Shown: piece by piece, positions 9,712 through 18,340 of the stretch
Layout of the letters: each line of letters opens with the position of its first letter
How positions within the stretch are numbered: the first letter of the stretch is position 1
Source: Cytophagaceae bacterium
GTDB lineage: Bacteria > Bacteroidota > Bacteroidia > Cytophagales > Spirosomataceae
DNA length: 64,000 nucleotides
Reading direction: 5' to 3'
NCBI GenBank assembly: GCA_027488335.1
Contig: JAIYBU010000085.1
Coordinates: 1-64,000, forward strand
Made by a program: the position numbers and the translations under genes
Notes under the pieces: model-generated
What the model was told of the DNA's origin: nothing
Databases searched by the model: none
Seen by the model: only the letters and a program-made list of their open reading frames with translations

Positions 9712-10500
9712 ATGAAAAAAATCTTTTTTGCCAGCCTTTTTACTTGTTCGTTTTTTGGGGTGTCTGCCCAAGAATTGGTCAACTTTGGGCAATATTTTAA
9801 AGAATATAACCTCGAAGGTGGATTTTTTATATATGATTATAAAACCAAAACCTACAAAGTGAGCGATAAAGCAGATTTTTTGCGAGAAACATCACCCGCT
9901 TCAACGTTTAAGGTTCCGAACTCGTTGATTGCCTTGGAAGTTGGGGCGATAAAAGATGAAAATGAGGTAATAAAATGGGATGGTGAAAAACGCTGGCTAC
10001 CCGTTTGGGACAAAGACCATGACTTAACCGAAGCCTACAAAAACTCAACGGTTTGGTTTTATCAGGAATTAGCTCGTAGAATTGGCAAAAAAAACTACGA
10101 AAAGTATCTGAGAGCCTGCAATTACGGAAATAAAGATATTAGTAGTGGACTAACGCAGTTTTGGCTGGGAAATAGTTTGAAGATTTCGCCTAAAAACCAA
10201 ATTGAGTTTTTAAGAAAACTTCACGAAGAAAAGCTACCATTCTCGAAGCGTACGTTTGAAATTACGAAACGAATAATGGTTCGTGAAAAAACCAATGATT
10301 ATACATGGAGGGCTAAGACAGGAATGGCAACGGTTGATAAAATAGATATTGGTTGGTTTGTGGGCTATGTAGAAAAACAAGACAATGTTTATTTTTTCGC
10401 TCTGCGAATGCAGAAACCTGAAGATAAGCAAATGCCCGAATTTGCTTCAAGACGCATCGAAATCACGACAAAAATCTTGAAACAAATGGGCATTCTATAA
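9712..10500 (+). CDS. class D (OXA-type) serine beta-lactamase
   Basis: Periplasmic penicillin-hydrolysing enzyme. The ATG at 9712 gives MKKIFFASLFTCSFFGVSAQ, a clean signal peptide; an in-frame upstream start at 9658 would spoil it. All class D motifs are present: S64-T-F-K67 (nucleophile and the lysine that is carboxylated in this family), S112-T-V, Y138-G-N, W151 in QFWLGNSL (which stabilises the carbamate) and K202-T-G. About 262 residues is normal. The residues argue for an active enzyme; which beta-lactams it hydrolyses cannot be predicted. Its base composition and codon use look like the neighbours, and no IS or integron site is visible, so it appears to be a resident chromosomal gene. 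It converges on the HNH gene with a single base between the stop codons. Confidence 0.92.
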   Translation: MKKIFFASLFTCSFFGVSAQELVNFGQYFKEYNLEGGFFIYDYKTKTYKVSDKADFLRETSPASTFKVPNSLIALEVGAIKDENEVIKWDGEKRWLPVWDKDHDLTEAYKNSTVWFYQELARRIGKKNYEKYLRACNYGNKDISSGLTQFWLGNSLKISPKNQIEFLRKLHEEKLPFSKRTFEITKRIMVREKTNDYTWRAKTGMATVDKIDIGWFVGYVEKQDNVYFFALRMQKPEDKQMPEFASRRIEITTKILKQMGIL

Positions 10501-10501
10501 T

Positions 10502-11083
10502 CTATTCATCAATTTTTACATAACCCCAGTTCTCGCCCGAACGAATGCGGTTGAGTTGCGTATGCGTGATTCCGAACTGCTTAGCAATCATTTTGAGGCG
10601 AGTGCTTTCGTGTTGAAGCATTTTTTTTATCATTATAACCTTTGTTTCAGTAAGTTTATAATTTTTTGTTCGTCTCGGAATCGGCTTATTGATAACCGCA
10701 GGGTTTAGCTTATTGTGAGCCACCATTTCATCTTTGGTAACCCATTTGAGGTTTTCAAAATGATTGCTTTGTTTATCAAAGTCGAGGTGTATCACAAATT
10801 TGTGGTCGATACTTGGCTTTTCTACGAAAGTCTCAGCCACCAATTTATGAACATATCTATTAAAAGATTTGCCTTTCGGTAATCTAATATTGAGCGAACG
10901 ATAACCCTGTATCACCGAACCTTTTATAATCTCGCCCTTTTCGGTATTCTGAAAACTTCTTAATCGCCCAAAATTTGAAACCTCATAACGAGGCGGCTGC
11001 TCCACGCCTTCAACATCAATTACAATAGGACTCCATTTTTCTGCCCAAAGAATTGCCTTCTCACTATTCATACCATTGCTCAT
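10502..11083 (-). CDS. NUMOD4-HNH endonuclease with C-terminal HTH
   Basis: A 193-residue protein resembling free-standing homing-type or phage HNH nucleases. The N-terminal NUMOD4 motif is RYEVSNFGRLRSF. The HNH-like core follows: HKLVAETFV, then VIHLDFDKQSNHFENLKWVT and MVAHN, keeping the H-N-H spacing although the usual D-H of the first histidine is I-H. The last 60 residues look like a helix-turn-helix (KMIAKQFGITHTQLNRIRSG) that would bind DNA. It is not inside an intron, intein or prophage here, so its target is unknown. The gene is convergent with the beta-lactamase. Start could also be the in-frame ATG at 11071. Confidence 0.78.
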   Translation of the reverse strand: MSNGMNSEKAILWAEKWSPIVIDVEGVEQPPRYEVSNFGRLRSFQNTEKGEIIKGSVIQGYRSLNIRLPKGKSFNRYVHKLVAETFVEKPSIDHKFVIHLDFDKQSNHFENLKWVTKDEMVAHNKLNPAVINKPIPRRTKNYKLTETKVIMIKKMLQHESTRLKMIAKQFGITHTQLNRIRSGENWGYVKIDE

Positions 11084-11204
11084 AGCGGTCTATGATTAAA
11101 TTGAAAAAAACGACATTGTTTTTGTCTATAATCATCATAACTCTTTGTTCAGAAAAATGTTTATTGGTTGATAAATATTTGTAAGTCAACCAATTATCAG
11201 TTTT

Positions 11205-12104
11205 TTAAACTCCACCTAATTCTTCATAAGCCGCTTGTAAACTACGTATAATTCCATCACCTTTCATTTCCGTAACGTTGGGTACTGTTGTTGTTTTCAA
11301 AAACTCCTCTTTGGTTTTACCTGCTTTTATTTCCTTTTCGGTATATACGAGAAGTTTAGAAAGATAGTCTTGAAAAACTTTGATATCTTCTTTCGAGCCT
11401 GTAATTTTATCAGGGTCGAAGGCATGACCAAAGACGAAAAGTGTTTCGTTATCGAAAGTCGAGAGGGCTTTATCAAGGACCGAAATCCAACTTTTGATTG
11501 AAGCACCCGCCGCTCTGTCAACAAACGGATAACGACGATTGAAAACCAAATCGCCCGTATGTACGATATTGGCGTGTTCGAAATGGATAAAACTATCGCC
11601 GTTTGTATGTCCCGCTCCAAAATAATGAGCTTTGATACTTTCTTTGCCTACTTTTTGCTTCCAAGTGTCCGAAAATGTAACGTCAGGATAAAGTTGTTTA
11701 TCTTCCGATTTTTGTTTTTGAGCGGCTTCTTTCTGGTTTTTCAACGAATTTTCGTGGGCAACTACGTGTTCGACCAAACCTTTGAACGAAATATTTCCGC
11801 CCGAATGGTCGCCGTGGTGGTGCGTATTAACCAATAATTGTATGGGTTTTTCAGAAAGTTTTTTTAATTCATCAATTAAATGTTTCGATTGGTCGGGAAA
11901 TTGTGAATCGACAACCGCAAAGCCTTTTTTAGTATTTAGGTAGGCAATCGTTCCGCCACGCTCGGTGAAAACGCCCACTCCGCCACGCAATTCACGCATT
12001 TTGTAGGGGTTTTCAGCCAACATATTGGCCAATAAACTTTTTCCCGAAAGAGCTAATGTGCCGAGTGTAAAACCCGACGTCTGAATAAAATTTCTGCGAT
12101 TCAT
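11205..12104 (-). CDS. exported MBL-fold metallo-hydrolase
   Basis: Metallo-beta-lactamase-fold hydrolase of 299 residues. The N-terminus MNRRNFIQTSGFTLGTLALS resembles a Tat signal (RR-N-F), so export is likely. The zinc site motif H95-x-H-x-D-H (THHHGDHSGG) is followed by the third-site histidine in GAGHTNGDSFIHF, an aspartate in HTGDLVFNRRYP and a C-terminal VFGHAFDPD histidine. The bridging position is Asp, not the Cys of B1 beta-lactamases, so a carbapenemase role is not supported. Substrate unknown. It is followed at 12228 by another MBL-fold gene of the same strand but low similarity. Confidence 0.83.
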   Translation of the reverse strand: MNRRNFIQTSGFTLGTLALSGKSLLANMLAENPYKMRELRGGVGVFTERGGTIAYLNTKKGFAVVDSQFPDQSKHLIDELKKLSEKPIQLLVNTHHHGDHSGGNISFKGLVEHVVAHENSLKNQKEAAQKQKSEDKQLYPDVTFSDTWKQKVGKESIKAHYFGAGHTNGDSFIHFEHANIVHTGDLVFNRRYPFVDRAAGASIKSWISVLDKALSTFDNETLFVFGHAFDPDKITGSKEDIKVFQDYLSKLLVYTEKEIKAGKTKEEFLKTTTVPNVTEMKGDGIIRSLQAAYEELGGV

Positions 12105-12227
12105 AGTTTTGTTTTTTAGTTTAGAGAAAAAAGACTAATTATTTTAGAAGGAAAATAATTTTACACGAAAGCAACTCTTCTATTTATATTGAGGCAAAAA
12201 TCTAATCGAGTAAATCTGAAAATCTCT

Positions 12228-13040
12228 TTAATCCTGTCTTAGTGCTGCTTCAATCATATATTCTACTGAAACATCATTTGAGAGTAAAAGTTTTAAGAGG
12301 CTGTTTTCTCGAAACCGCATGGCTTTCATTATTTCTTTGGTAGTAAAGCCTTTTTGATGAAAATGCTGGGCTTTTCCTGCAAAATCTTCAAAATATTGGA
12401 GCTTCTGTGCCAACATTTTCTTGCCATCTTTTAGCCGTGGATGATGCCCACAAAACAATACATCAAAATCATAGGTCAGGATTTTACGAAAAGCCTCCAC
12501 TTGCGACCAAAAATGCTCACCTTTACGGAAAAATCTGATTTTTACGCCTACATACAAATCACCCGAAAAAAGCCAACCATTTTCTTTTTCCAGAAAAACG
12601 GTATGGTCTTCGGCATGGCCTGGAGTAAAAATTGGTAAAAGTTTATGATTGGGTGTTTCGATAGTAGCTTCAAAGTCAGAAATTTTTCCTCGAAATGGCT
12701 TTATTTTCCCGAAAAGAAACTTTTCGTAGGGCAGAATCTCAAATCCTTGACGGAGTTTTTCTTGCGTGAATGGGTGTGCGTAAACTTGAGCGTTGTGAAG
12801 TTTAGCAAGTTTGGCGGTATTGCCCGAATGGTCTTCGTGCCAGTGCGTAAGCAATATTGTGTCGATGGATTTGTTTTCAAAGGTTTTCAGTACCTTTTCT
12901 TGGCAATTGGTTTGGGCGGTGTCAATCAGCACATTATCAATGAGGTAGCAATAGACACTCAACCACGGCTTGCCAATGGGCGAATAGCCAAAGCGAAACA
13001 TTTCGACATCGGCAAATTTTTGATGTTTTAGGTATTGCAT
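12228..13040 (-). CDS. cytoplasmic MBL-fold (glyoxalase II-like) hydrolase
   Basis: A 270-residue MBL-fold protein without signal peptide. The binuclear metal motif is LLTHWHEDHSGN (H66, H68, D70, H71), followed by TPGHAEDHTVF, the bridging aspartate in LFSGDLYVG and the final histidine in VLFCGHHPRL. The C-terminal 60 residues form a helical tail as in glyoxalase II-like and LACTB2-like hydrolases. Substrate cannot be assigned; a thioester or ester hydrolase is the family expectation. It lies 123 bases from the upstream end of the exported MBL gene and 29 bases after the KTSC gene, so it may share a transcript with the latter. Confidence 0.8.
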   Translation of the reverse strand: MQYLKHQKFADVEMFRFGYSPIGKPWLSVYCYLIDNVLIDTAQTNCQEKVLKTFENKSIDTILLTHWHEDHSGNTAKLAKLHNAQVYAHPFTQEKLRQGFEILPYEKFLFGKIKPFRGKISDFEATIETPNHKLLPIFTPGHAEDHTVFLEKENGWLFSGDLYVGVKIRFFRKGEHFWSQVEAFRKILTYDFDVLFCGHHPRLKDGKKMLAQKLQYFEDFAGKAQHFHQKGFTTKEIMKAMRFRENSLLKLLLSNDVSVEYMIEAALRQD

Positions 13041-13069
13041 GGGTTTATTTCTGCCTTTTAACGGCAGTA

Positions 13070-13624
13070 TTATTTTTTATAAGCGTAAAAGTAGTATTCG
13101 TCTCCATCTTCAAAACAAATTTCACCTTCTATACCTTCATTTTCATCATCCATCAAAATCCAACCTGTGCCTGCGGCATCATCGGCTTCATCGTTGCCTA
13201 TCCATTTGAAAGAAAAGATTTCTTTACCGTCTTTTTCTTTGATTTTCCCTTCAAAACACCCAGTAATAACGCCAAAGTAAAATTTGCCACTTCCGTTTTC
13301 ATGAATAATTAGTGTAGGGTCGCCGTCCATGTTTAGGTAGGTATCATCAAAATCGGGCATTTCGGTAATTGTGTATTCACCGATAAATGGCTTGAACAAA
13401 TTTCGTTTGGGTTCGTCCGAAACTTTATAGCAATCCATTATGCAGTTTCGCAGATAAATTCCTTTTGAGTCACTTTCCATCAATTGTTCGTAAACCATTT
13501 TGGGCACGTCATAATACTCATAGCTAAAACCTGTATCAATAAATCTAATTTCGAGGGTTTTGGTGCCAGCATCATAGCCGACTATATCTATTATTGAAGA
13601 ATCTACTTGTGTGTATTCAAACAT
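13070..13624 (-). CDS. KTSC-domain protein
   Basis: A 184-residue cytoplasmic protein. Residues 6-65 match the KTSC domain: VDSSIIDIVGYDAGTKTLEI, then F-x-Y-x-Y-Y-D-V-P and YLRNCIMDCYKV at its end. KTSC domains are named for conserved residues and are linked to lysyl-tRNA synthetase or DNA metabolism in some genomes; no function is established. The C-terminal 110 residues are acidic, beta-rich and unrecognised. It lies between recG (upstream) and the MBL hydrolase, and could be co-transcribed with recG. Confidence 0.72.
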   Translation of the reverse strand: MFEYTQVDSSIIDIVGYDAGTKTLEIRFIDTGFSYEYYDVPKMVYEQLMESDSKGIYLRNCIMDCYKVSDEPKRNLFKPFIGEYTITEMPDFDDTYLNMDGDPTLIIHENGSGKFYFGVITGCFEGKIKEKDGKEIFSFKWIGNDEADDAAGTGWILMDDENEGIEGEICFEDGDEYYFYAYKK

Positions 13625-13654
13625 ATTTTTTTACTTGATTTTGGCTGTTTTTCT

Positions 13655-13682
13655 TTCGTGAAGCCATTTTCGTGAAGCCATT
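13655..13682. repeat. 14-base tandem duplication at the recG stop codon
   Basis: TTCGTGAAGCCATT occurs twice head to tail and reaches the first two bases of the recG stop codon (13681-13683, read on the minus strand). It looks like a small replication-slippage duplication in the 56-base recG-KTSC gap. Confidence 0.6.
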
Positions 13683-15786
13683 AACTAATCCGACTCCAGT
13701 TCGTTTCATTACTCCGTAAAGCGTTTACGTGCTGCTTAATTGGTTGATTTTCAGTAGATTCCAATTCGGGGTCGTTGTCCAGAATTTCCATAACCGCCTC
13801 ACGGGCGTATTTCAGAATTTCGCCATCTTTGGCCAAATCGGCTACTTTTAGGTCGAGCATTCCGCTTTGTTGTGTACCAGCCATATCACCAGGCCCACGC
13901 AACGATAAATCTACCTCCGAAATCTCAAAACCGTTGTTGGTTCTTACCATTGTATCAATTCTGAGGCGAGTATCTTTCCCCAGTTTATGGTCGGTCATCA
14001 GAATACAATACGATTGCTCTGCTCCTCGCCCCACACGCCCACGCAACTGATGCAACTGCGAAAGTCCAAATCGATTGGCACTTTCAATCAGCATCACCGA
14101 AGCATTAGGCACGTCAACGCCTACCTCAATAACGGTAGTTGCTACTAAAATTTCGGTTTCTTTATTCTTGAAACGCTGCATTTCGTAGTCTTTTTCTTTC
14201 CAGCCCATTTTTCCGTGTACAATACTCAGAGCATATTCTGGAAAAGCCCTCGCAATGCTTTCGTAGCCATCCATAAGGTTTTTTACGGTCATGGTTTCTG
14301 ACTCTTCAATGAGCGGATACACAATATACACTTGTCGGCCTTTCTGTATTTCGCTTCTCAAGAACTCAAAAACTCGCAAGCGGTCTGCATCGTATTTATG
14401 GAGCGTTTTGATGGGTTTTCGTCCTTTTGGTAATTCATCAATGATTGAAATATCCAAATCTCCGTAAAGGGTCATGGCCAATGTTCTTGGAATCGGCGTG
14501 GCGGTCATTACCAAAATATGTGGTCGAAAGTTTTGGTTTTTCTCCCAAAGTTTGGCTCGCTGAGCTACGCCAAAACGGTGTTGTTCGTCAATTACACAAA
14601 GACCAAGGTTTTTAAACTGAACGTGGTCTTCGAGCAAAGCGTGCGTACCGACAATAATATTAATGCTACCATCAAGCAACCCCGCATCAATAATTCGGCG
14701 TTGTTTCTTTCCGACCGAACCCGTGAGTTCAACAATTTTAAGACCCATCAAATCGGCAAATTTTTTCAGACCCGTATAATGTTGGTCGGAAAGAATTTCG
14801 GTCGGGGCCATCAAACACGCTTGGGCATCATTATCAAGAGCCAGTAGCATCGTAATAAACGCCACGATTGTTTTTCCGCTACCCACATCACCTTGTAGCA
14901 ATCGGTTCATTTGTTTTCCCGAACGCATATCGTGGAAAATCTCTCGAATCACTTTCTTTTGAGCATTAGTTAAGTCGAAAGGAAGGTGATTTTGGTAGAA
15001 ATCGGTCAGTAACTTTGTTTTATCAAAAACCTGTCCCGCATAATCGTGCTTACGAATCAATTTTTGTTTAATCAGACGAAACTGATTGTAGAATAATTCT
15101 TCAAACTTTAAGCGACGAGTGGCTTGTCGAAGTGCCTCTTGATTGATGGGTAAATGAATATGGTAGATAGCTTCTTGCTTAGAAATCAGTCGAAACTTCT
15201 GCACCAATGGAGCGGGTAAAGTTTCTCTGATATTCGTAACGGCCGATTCGAGCAAAGTCCGCATCCAACGGCTAATTTGCTTACTATCAATGTATTTCTT
15301 ACGAAGTTTATCGGTTAGCGGGTACACTGGCTGAAAATACCCGCCACGTTCATTTTCGGGCGTAAGCACATCCATATCGGGGTGTGTAATCTGCCATTTA
15401 CTTCCAAAAGAACTTGGTTTTCCGTAAACGATATAATCGCCTTGAAGTCGAAGGTTCTTCTCGACCCACGTAATACCCTGAAACCAAGTGAGTTCTAAAA
15501 CACCCGTTCCGTCGGTAAACTGACCGACCAATCGGGCCTTTGCACCTTCACCAACTTTTTCCCACGAACGTAACCTTCCTTTTATTTGAGCGGCAGTCAT
15601 GGTATCGTTCAAATCGCAGATTCTATGAAACTGAGTACGGTCTTCGTGGCGAAAAGGGTAATATTCTATCAAGTCACCAAAAGTAAAGATTGTCAACTCT
15701 TTGTTGAGAATCTCGGCTTTTGATGGCCCTACACCTTTTAAATACTCTATTTTGGTGTCAAAAAAAGATGTTTTACGCTCGCTCAT
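13681..15786 (-). CDS. recG: ATP-dependent DNA helicase RecG
   Basis: Branch-migrating helicase that remodels stalled forks and Holliday junctions. The 701-residue protein is full length. An N-terminal wedge/OB domain (residues about 10-190, including KGVGPSKAEILNKE and LVGQFTDGTGVLELTWFQG) precedes the two helicase lobes. These carry Walker A LLQGDVGSGKTIVA, the DEQH box CVIDEQHRFGVAQRA, motif III MTATPIPRTLA, and the C-lobe motifs ATTVIEVGVDVPNASVM and QLHQLRGRVGRG. The TRG motif region sits before DLSLRGPGDM. It is probably first in a transcript with the KTSC gene, and lies divergent from tRNA-His. Confidence 0.96.
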   Translation of the reverse strand: MSERKTSFFDTKIEYLKGVGPSKAEILNKELTIFTFGDLIEYYPFRHEDRTQFHRICDLNDTMTAAQIKGRLRSWEKVGEGAKARLVGQFTDGTGVLELTWFQGITWVEKNLRLQGDYIVYGKPSSFGSKWQITHPDMDVLTPENERGGYFQPVYPLTDKLRKKYIDSKQISRWMRTLLESAVTNIRETLPAPLVQKFRLISKQEAIYHIHLPINQEALRQATRRLKFEELFYNQFRLIKQKLIRKHDYAGQVFDKTKLLTDFYQNHLPFDLTNAQKKVIREIFHDMRSGKQMNRLLQGDVGSGKTIVAFITMLLALDNDAQACLMAPTEILSDQHYTGLKKFADLMGLKIVELTGSVGKKQRRIIDAGLLDGSINIIVGTHALLEDHVQFKNLGLCVIDEQHRFGVAQRAKLWEKNQNFRPHILVMTATPIPRTLAMTLYGDLDISIIDELPKGRKPIKTLHKYDADRLRVFEFLRSEIQKGRQVYIVYPLIEESETMTVKNLMDGYESIARAFPEYALSIVHGKMGWKEKDYEMQRFKNKETEILVATTVIEVGVDVPNASVMLIESANRFGLSQLHQLRGRVGRGAEQSYCILMTDHKLGKDTRLRIDTMVRTNNGFEISEVDLSLRGPGDMAGTQQSGMLDLKVADLAKDGEILKYAREAVMEILDNDPELESTENQPIKQHVNALRSNETNWSRIS

Positions 15787-15827
15787 GTGTCGAAGTTAGC
15801 AGGTTGAATAAATTTGAGCAAGTTTTT

Positions 15828-15858
15828 TTTGAGAAATAAAAAAATACTTCTACCTTTG
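15828..15858 (+). promoter_or_regulatory. consensus promoter of tRNA-His
   Basis: TTTG (15828-15831), a 19-base spacer and TACCTTTG (15851-15858) match the Bacteroidota TTTG-N19-TAnnTTTG promoter at every defined position. Transcription would begin about 12 bases before the mature tRNA. This is the best promoter match in the window. Confidence 0.85.
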
Positions 15859-15876
15859 CATTCTCAAATACGAGAC

Positions 15877-15951
15877 GGAGGTTGTAGCTCAGTCGGTTAG
15901 AGCATCGGTTTGTGGTACCGAGGGTCGTGGGTTCGAGCCCCATCTACCTCC
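15877..15951 (+). tRNA. tRNA-His (GTG anticodon)
   Basis: The cloverleaf folds with D stem GCTC/GAGC, anticodon stem TCGGT/ACCGA around loop TTGTGGT (anticodon GTG) and T stem GTGGG/CCCAT with loop TTCGAGC. The acceptor stem GAGGTTG/CTACCTC has one T-T mismatch. The genomic G at 15877 (G-1) faces C at 15951 (position 73), the pair that marks histidine tRNA for HisRS. CCA is not encoded. Confidence 0.95.
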
Positions 15952-15959
15952 CTTCTGAA

Positions 15960-15998
15960 AGGTTTACTTGAAAAAGTAAGCCTTTTTTTTTTTTTTTT
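15960..15998 (+). terminator. terminator of tRNA-His
   Basis: AGGTTTACTT and AAGTAAGCCT pair (one G-U) around a GAAA loop and are followed by 16 consecutive T. It begins 9 bases after the tRNA. Confidence 0.9.
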
Positions 15999-16112
15999 CG
16001 TTTACAGACTAATCTGTGTCGAAGATTTGGAGAATTTTCAAAAGTTATCAAATCTTCGCTTTTTTTTGTTTTATATTTTTTACTAAATTGTCCCGCCATA
16101 ACTATCTATGCA

Positions 16113-17162
16113 ATGTACAAATTACTAACCCTTCTATTGGTCTCTACACAAATCTTTGCTCAGACATTTAAACAAAAAATTGTTGATGAATGGGTAAAAG
16201 ATAATATTTCGCTCTACGATGGCAGTCCGATTCTGAAAGACGAAGTTCGGAATATGCAATTGAGATACACTTTCATGAAAAATGATTCGTTTCAAGTTAC
16301 TATTAATGGGAAAACAGGAAGAGGAACTTACCATGTAAAAAATGACACGTTGTATTTTGGCAAAAACATTGCTTTCAAGATTGAACGTTTAGATGACATA
16401 AAACTTGTTTTTAGGGCTGCAAATTTAGACTCTGCCAGCCAGTCAAAAGCGTTGAGGTTATCATTTATTCCTGCTCGTTTTCATAACTTAGGTTTTACTC
16501 CCCAGACGTATCGCACGAAAGGTCAAGACACAATTTATGTTTCTAAGCATAATTATCTTGAACCACTCTTTATGGATGCTGAAATATCGGCTTCGCAGTT
16601 TATTTCTGAAAGGTTCTATTTTCCAGAATATAAAGCAGGAGATTTCTACGCACGATTTATTATCACTAAACAAGGTGAGATTAAAGGAATAGAGGTTTTG
16701 GAGAGTACCCACGAAAATTACAATAAGTATTTAATAAAAGCTATCAAAGCAACCGCAGGAAAATGGCGACCTGCCGAATGGGAAGGAAAGCCCGTAAATA
16801 CTGAAGTAAAAATGGGATTCGATATGGGATGGTCTGAAAAAATGGAACGAAAAAATGGCAATGCTGATACTAAGAAAGATACGATTGATGCCAACGAATC
16901 GAACTATTATTTAATGCAAGGCAACATTAATGTTGAAGCGAAGCGTTACTCGTTGGCTATCAAAGACCTCACGAAAAGTATTACCTTAGACCCCCTAAAT
17001 ATTGATGCTTATTATGCTCGTGCAGCGGTTTATGCTCTCACAAAAGATGTGCAGAAAATGTGCATAGATTTACAACAACTCAAAAATATGCAACAAACCA
17101 AAGGCACAGAACTTTGGAATAAATTTTGTCAAGACAAAAAGAAAACCCCTTCGCAAGACTGA
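16113..17162 (+). CDS. exported TonB-C-like and TPR protein
   Basis: A 349-residue protein with signal peptide MYKLLTLLLVSTQIFAQ. The middle part (about 150-235) resembles the TonB C-terminal fold: AGDFYARFIITKQGEIKGIE, then AIKATAGKWRPAEWEGKPVN. This is the W-x-P-[AG] signature seen in Bacteroidota TonB-like proteins that lack the N-terminal membrane anchor. The C-terminal 80 residues hold about two TPR repeats (NYYLMQGNINVEAKRYSLAI, DPLNIDAYYARAAVY). With no TM anchor or proline-rich linker it is probably not a working energy transducer; a periplasmic scaffold role is inference. A strong terminator overlaps its stop codon. Confidence 0.72.
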   Translation: MYKLLTLLLVSTQIFAQTFKQKIVDEWVKDNISLYDGSPILKDEVRNMQLRYTFMKNDSFQVTINGKTGRGTYHVKNDTLYFGKNIAFKIERLDDIKLVFRAANLDSASQSKALRLSFIPARFHNLGFTPQTYRTKGQDTIYVSKHNYLEPLFMDAEISASQFISERFYFPEYKAGDFYARFIITKQGEIKGIEVLESTHENYNKYLIKAIKATAGKWRPAEWEGKPVNTEVKMGFDMGWSEKMERKNGNADTKKDTIDANESNYYLMQGNINVEAKRYSLAIKDLTKSITLDPLNIDAYYARAAVYALTKDVQKMCIDLQQLKNMQQTKGTELWNKFCQDKKKTPSQD

Positions 17163-17173
17163 CGAAGGGGTTT
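17143..17173 (+). terminator. terminator overlapping the end of the TonB/TPR gene
   Basis: An 11-base perfect stem (AAACCCCTTCG/CGAAGGGGTTT) has its loop over the last codons and the stop codon, so the gene's 3' end is part of the terminator. There is no long T run after it. Confidence 0.6.
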
Positions 17174-17240
17174 AAATGGTCTACTGTTGAGAGTCAACAA
17201 TGATGAGTTATTACTAACAGTTTATGATAATCTCTCTGCT

Positions 17241-18218
17241 TTACGAAATCCAGCTAAATTGATATTCGATGTTTGGTATTTTCGTACGCTCGGCTACTCT
17301 TCTTAATCTACTTGGCAAAGCCATCAAATAATCACGAGCTTTTTCGCCTGCATCATTCAGGTTCTGAATACTATCAATTTTCCAGTCTTTCAACAACGAC
17401 TCCATGATTTCGATGTAATCGTAAGTGGTATAAACACCCAAACGTTGAGCAGCATCCGAAAAATGAGAGAACGTTTGTCCCATATTGATACCAGTTTCAC
17501 GTAAGAAGTGAGCAGGCATCACAATTTTCTTTTTCATCATATCCTCAAAAGCCAACATCATTTCAGATGGGTCAACTTCAAAAATGTGACTAATAAAAGT
17601 TTTGTAGGCACGGGCATGACGCATTTCGTCGGCCGCAATTACACCACAAATTTTTGCCAAAGGGGTATTTCCATATTCCTTTGCCAATTTTGCAGTATTT
17701 CGATGCGAAATATTGGTCGCCAATTCTTGGAAAGAAGTATAAACAAAGTTTTTGTATGGGTCACGCCCTGTACCAATATCGAATCCATCGGCAATCAAAT
17801 ATTGAGTTGATGTTTCCATAGCACGCATATTCACACGACCCGATAAATACAAAAATTTATTCAATAAATCTCCATGACGGTTTTCTTCGGCAGTCCAAGC
17901 ACGAACCCATTTGGCCCAGCCATTTGGTTCATCAACTTGGTCAACTCCAACCACATCAATCAACCATGATTCGTAAGTAGGAAGAGCTTCTTCAGTAATT
18001 GTATCACCAATCAAAACCGCAATGTAATCGTAGGGTAAATCTTTGGCTGTTTCACGCAATTCTTTTACTTGTACCAAAAAATCTTCGCTTCTTGAATCAG
18101 GCAAGAAATCGGTTGGTTGCCAGTTTGTGTCAATAGGTTTTAGAAATTCGTCAACAAAATAGTCAATTTTTTGACCGACGAACTTCATCACCTCTAATCT
18201 GATATTGGATAATTCCAT
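17241..18218 (-). CDS. soluble acyl-[acyl-carrier-protein] desaturase
   Basis: Diiron desaturase of the plant stearoyl-ACP type, inserting a cis double bond into ACP-bound acyl chains to adjust membrane fluidity. The two iron ligand motifs are TAEENRHGDLL and AADEMRHARAYK, and the LYLSGRVNMRAME segment is typical. The reading frame is open upstream to 18311, but the ATG at 18216-18218 (MELSNIRLEV) is chosen because the extension is not conserved-looking and would run into the plsC promoter region. That gives 325 residues, close to bacterial homologues. It is divergent from plsC, another phospholipid gene. Cytoplasmic. Confidence 0.88.
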   Translation of the reverse strand: MELSNIRLEVMKFVGQKIDYFVDEFLKPIDTNWQPTDFLPDSRSEDFLVQVKELRETAKDLPYDYIAVLIGDTITEEALPTYESWLIDVVGVDQVDEPNGWAKWVRAWTAEENRHGDLLNKFLYLSGRVNMRAMETSTQYLIADGFDIGTGRDPYKNFVYTSFQELATNISHRNTAKLAKEYGNTPLAKICGVIAADEMRHARAYKTFISHIFEVDPSEMMLAFEDMMKKKIVMPAHFLRETGINMGQTFSHFSDAAQRLGVYTTYDYIEIMESLLKDWKIDSIQNLNDAGEKARDYLMALPSRLRRVAERTKIPNIEYQFSWIS

Positions 18219-18328
18219 ATTAATATTTGAAATGTAAAGTTTAGTTTCAACAACAGTGCAAGGTACTTCTAATTTTAGAAAAAAACGCAGATTATTACAC
18301 TTTTTCTGCAAACTCTGTGCTTTTTACG

Positions 18329-18336
18329 TATTTTTG
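18329..18336 (+). promoter_or_regulatory. -7 promoter box before plsC
   Basis: TATTTTTG matches TAnnTTTG but sits only 4 bases before the ATG at 18341, so the transcript would be nearly or fully leaderless. No clear -33 box. The alternative is that it is chance in an AT-rich gap. Confidence 0.3.
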
Positions 18337-18340
18337 TGGC

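Noticed and set aside
11205-13040. Two MBL-fold genes as metallo-beta-lactamases near the class D enzyme
   Set aside because: The first has Asp where B1 enzymes have the zinc-binding Cys, and the second is glyoxalase II-like, so there is no support for a resistance cluster.
18219-18311. N-terminal extension of the acyl-ACP desaturase
   Set aside because: The extra 31 residues are not like the family and reach the plsC promoter region; ATG at 18218 begins the recognisable protein.
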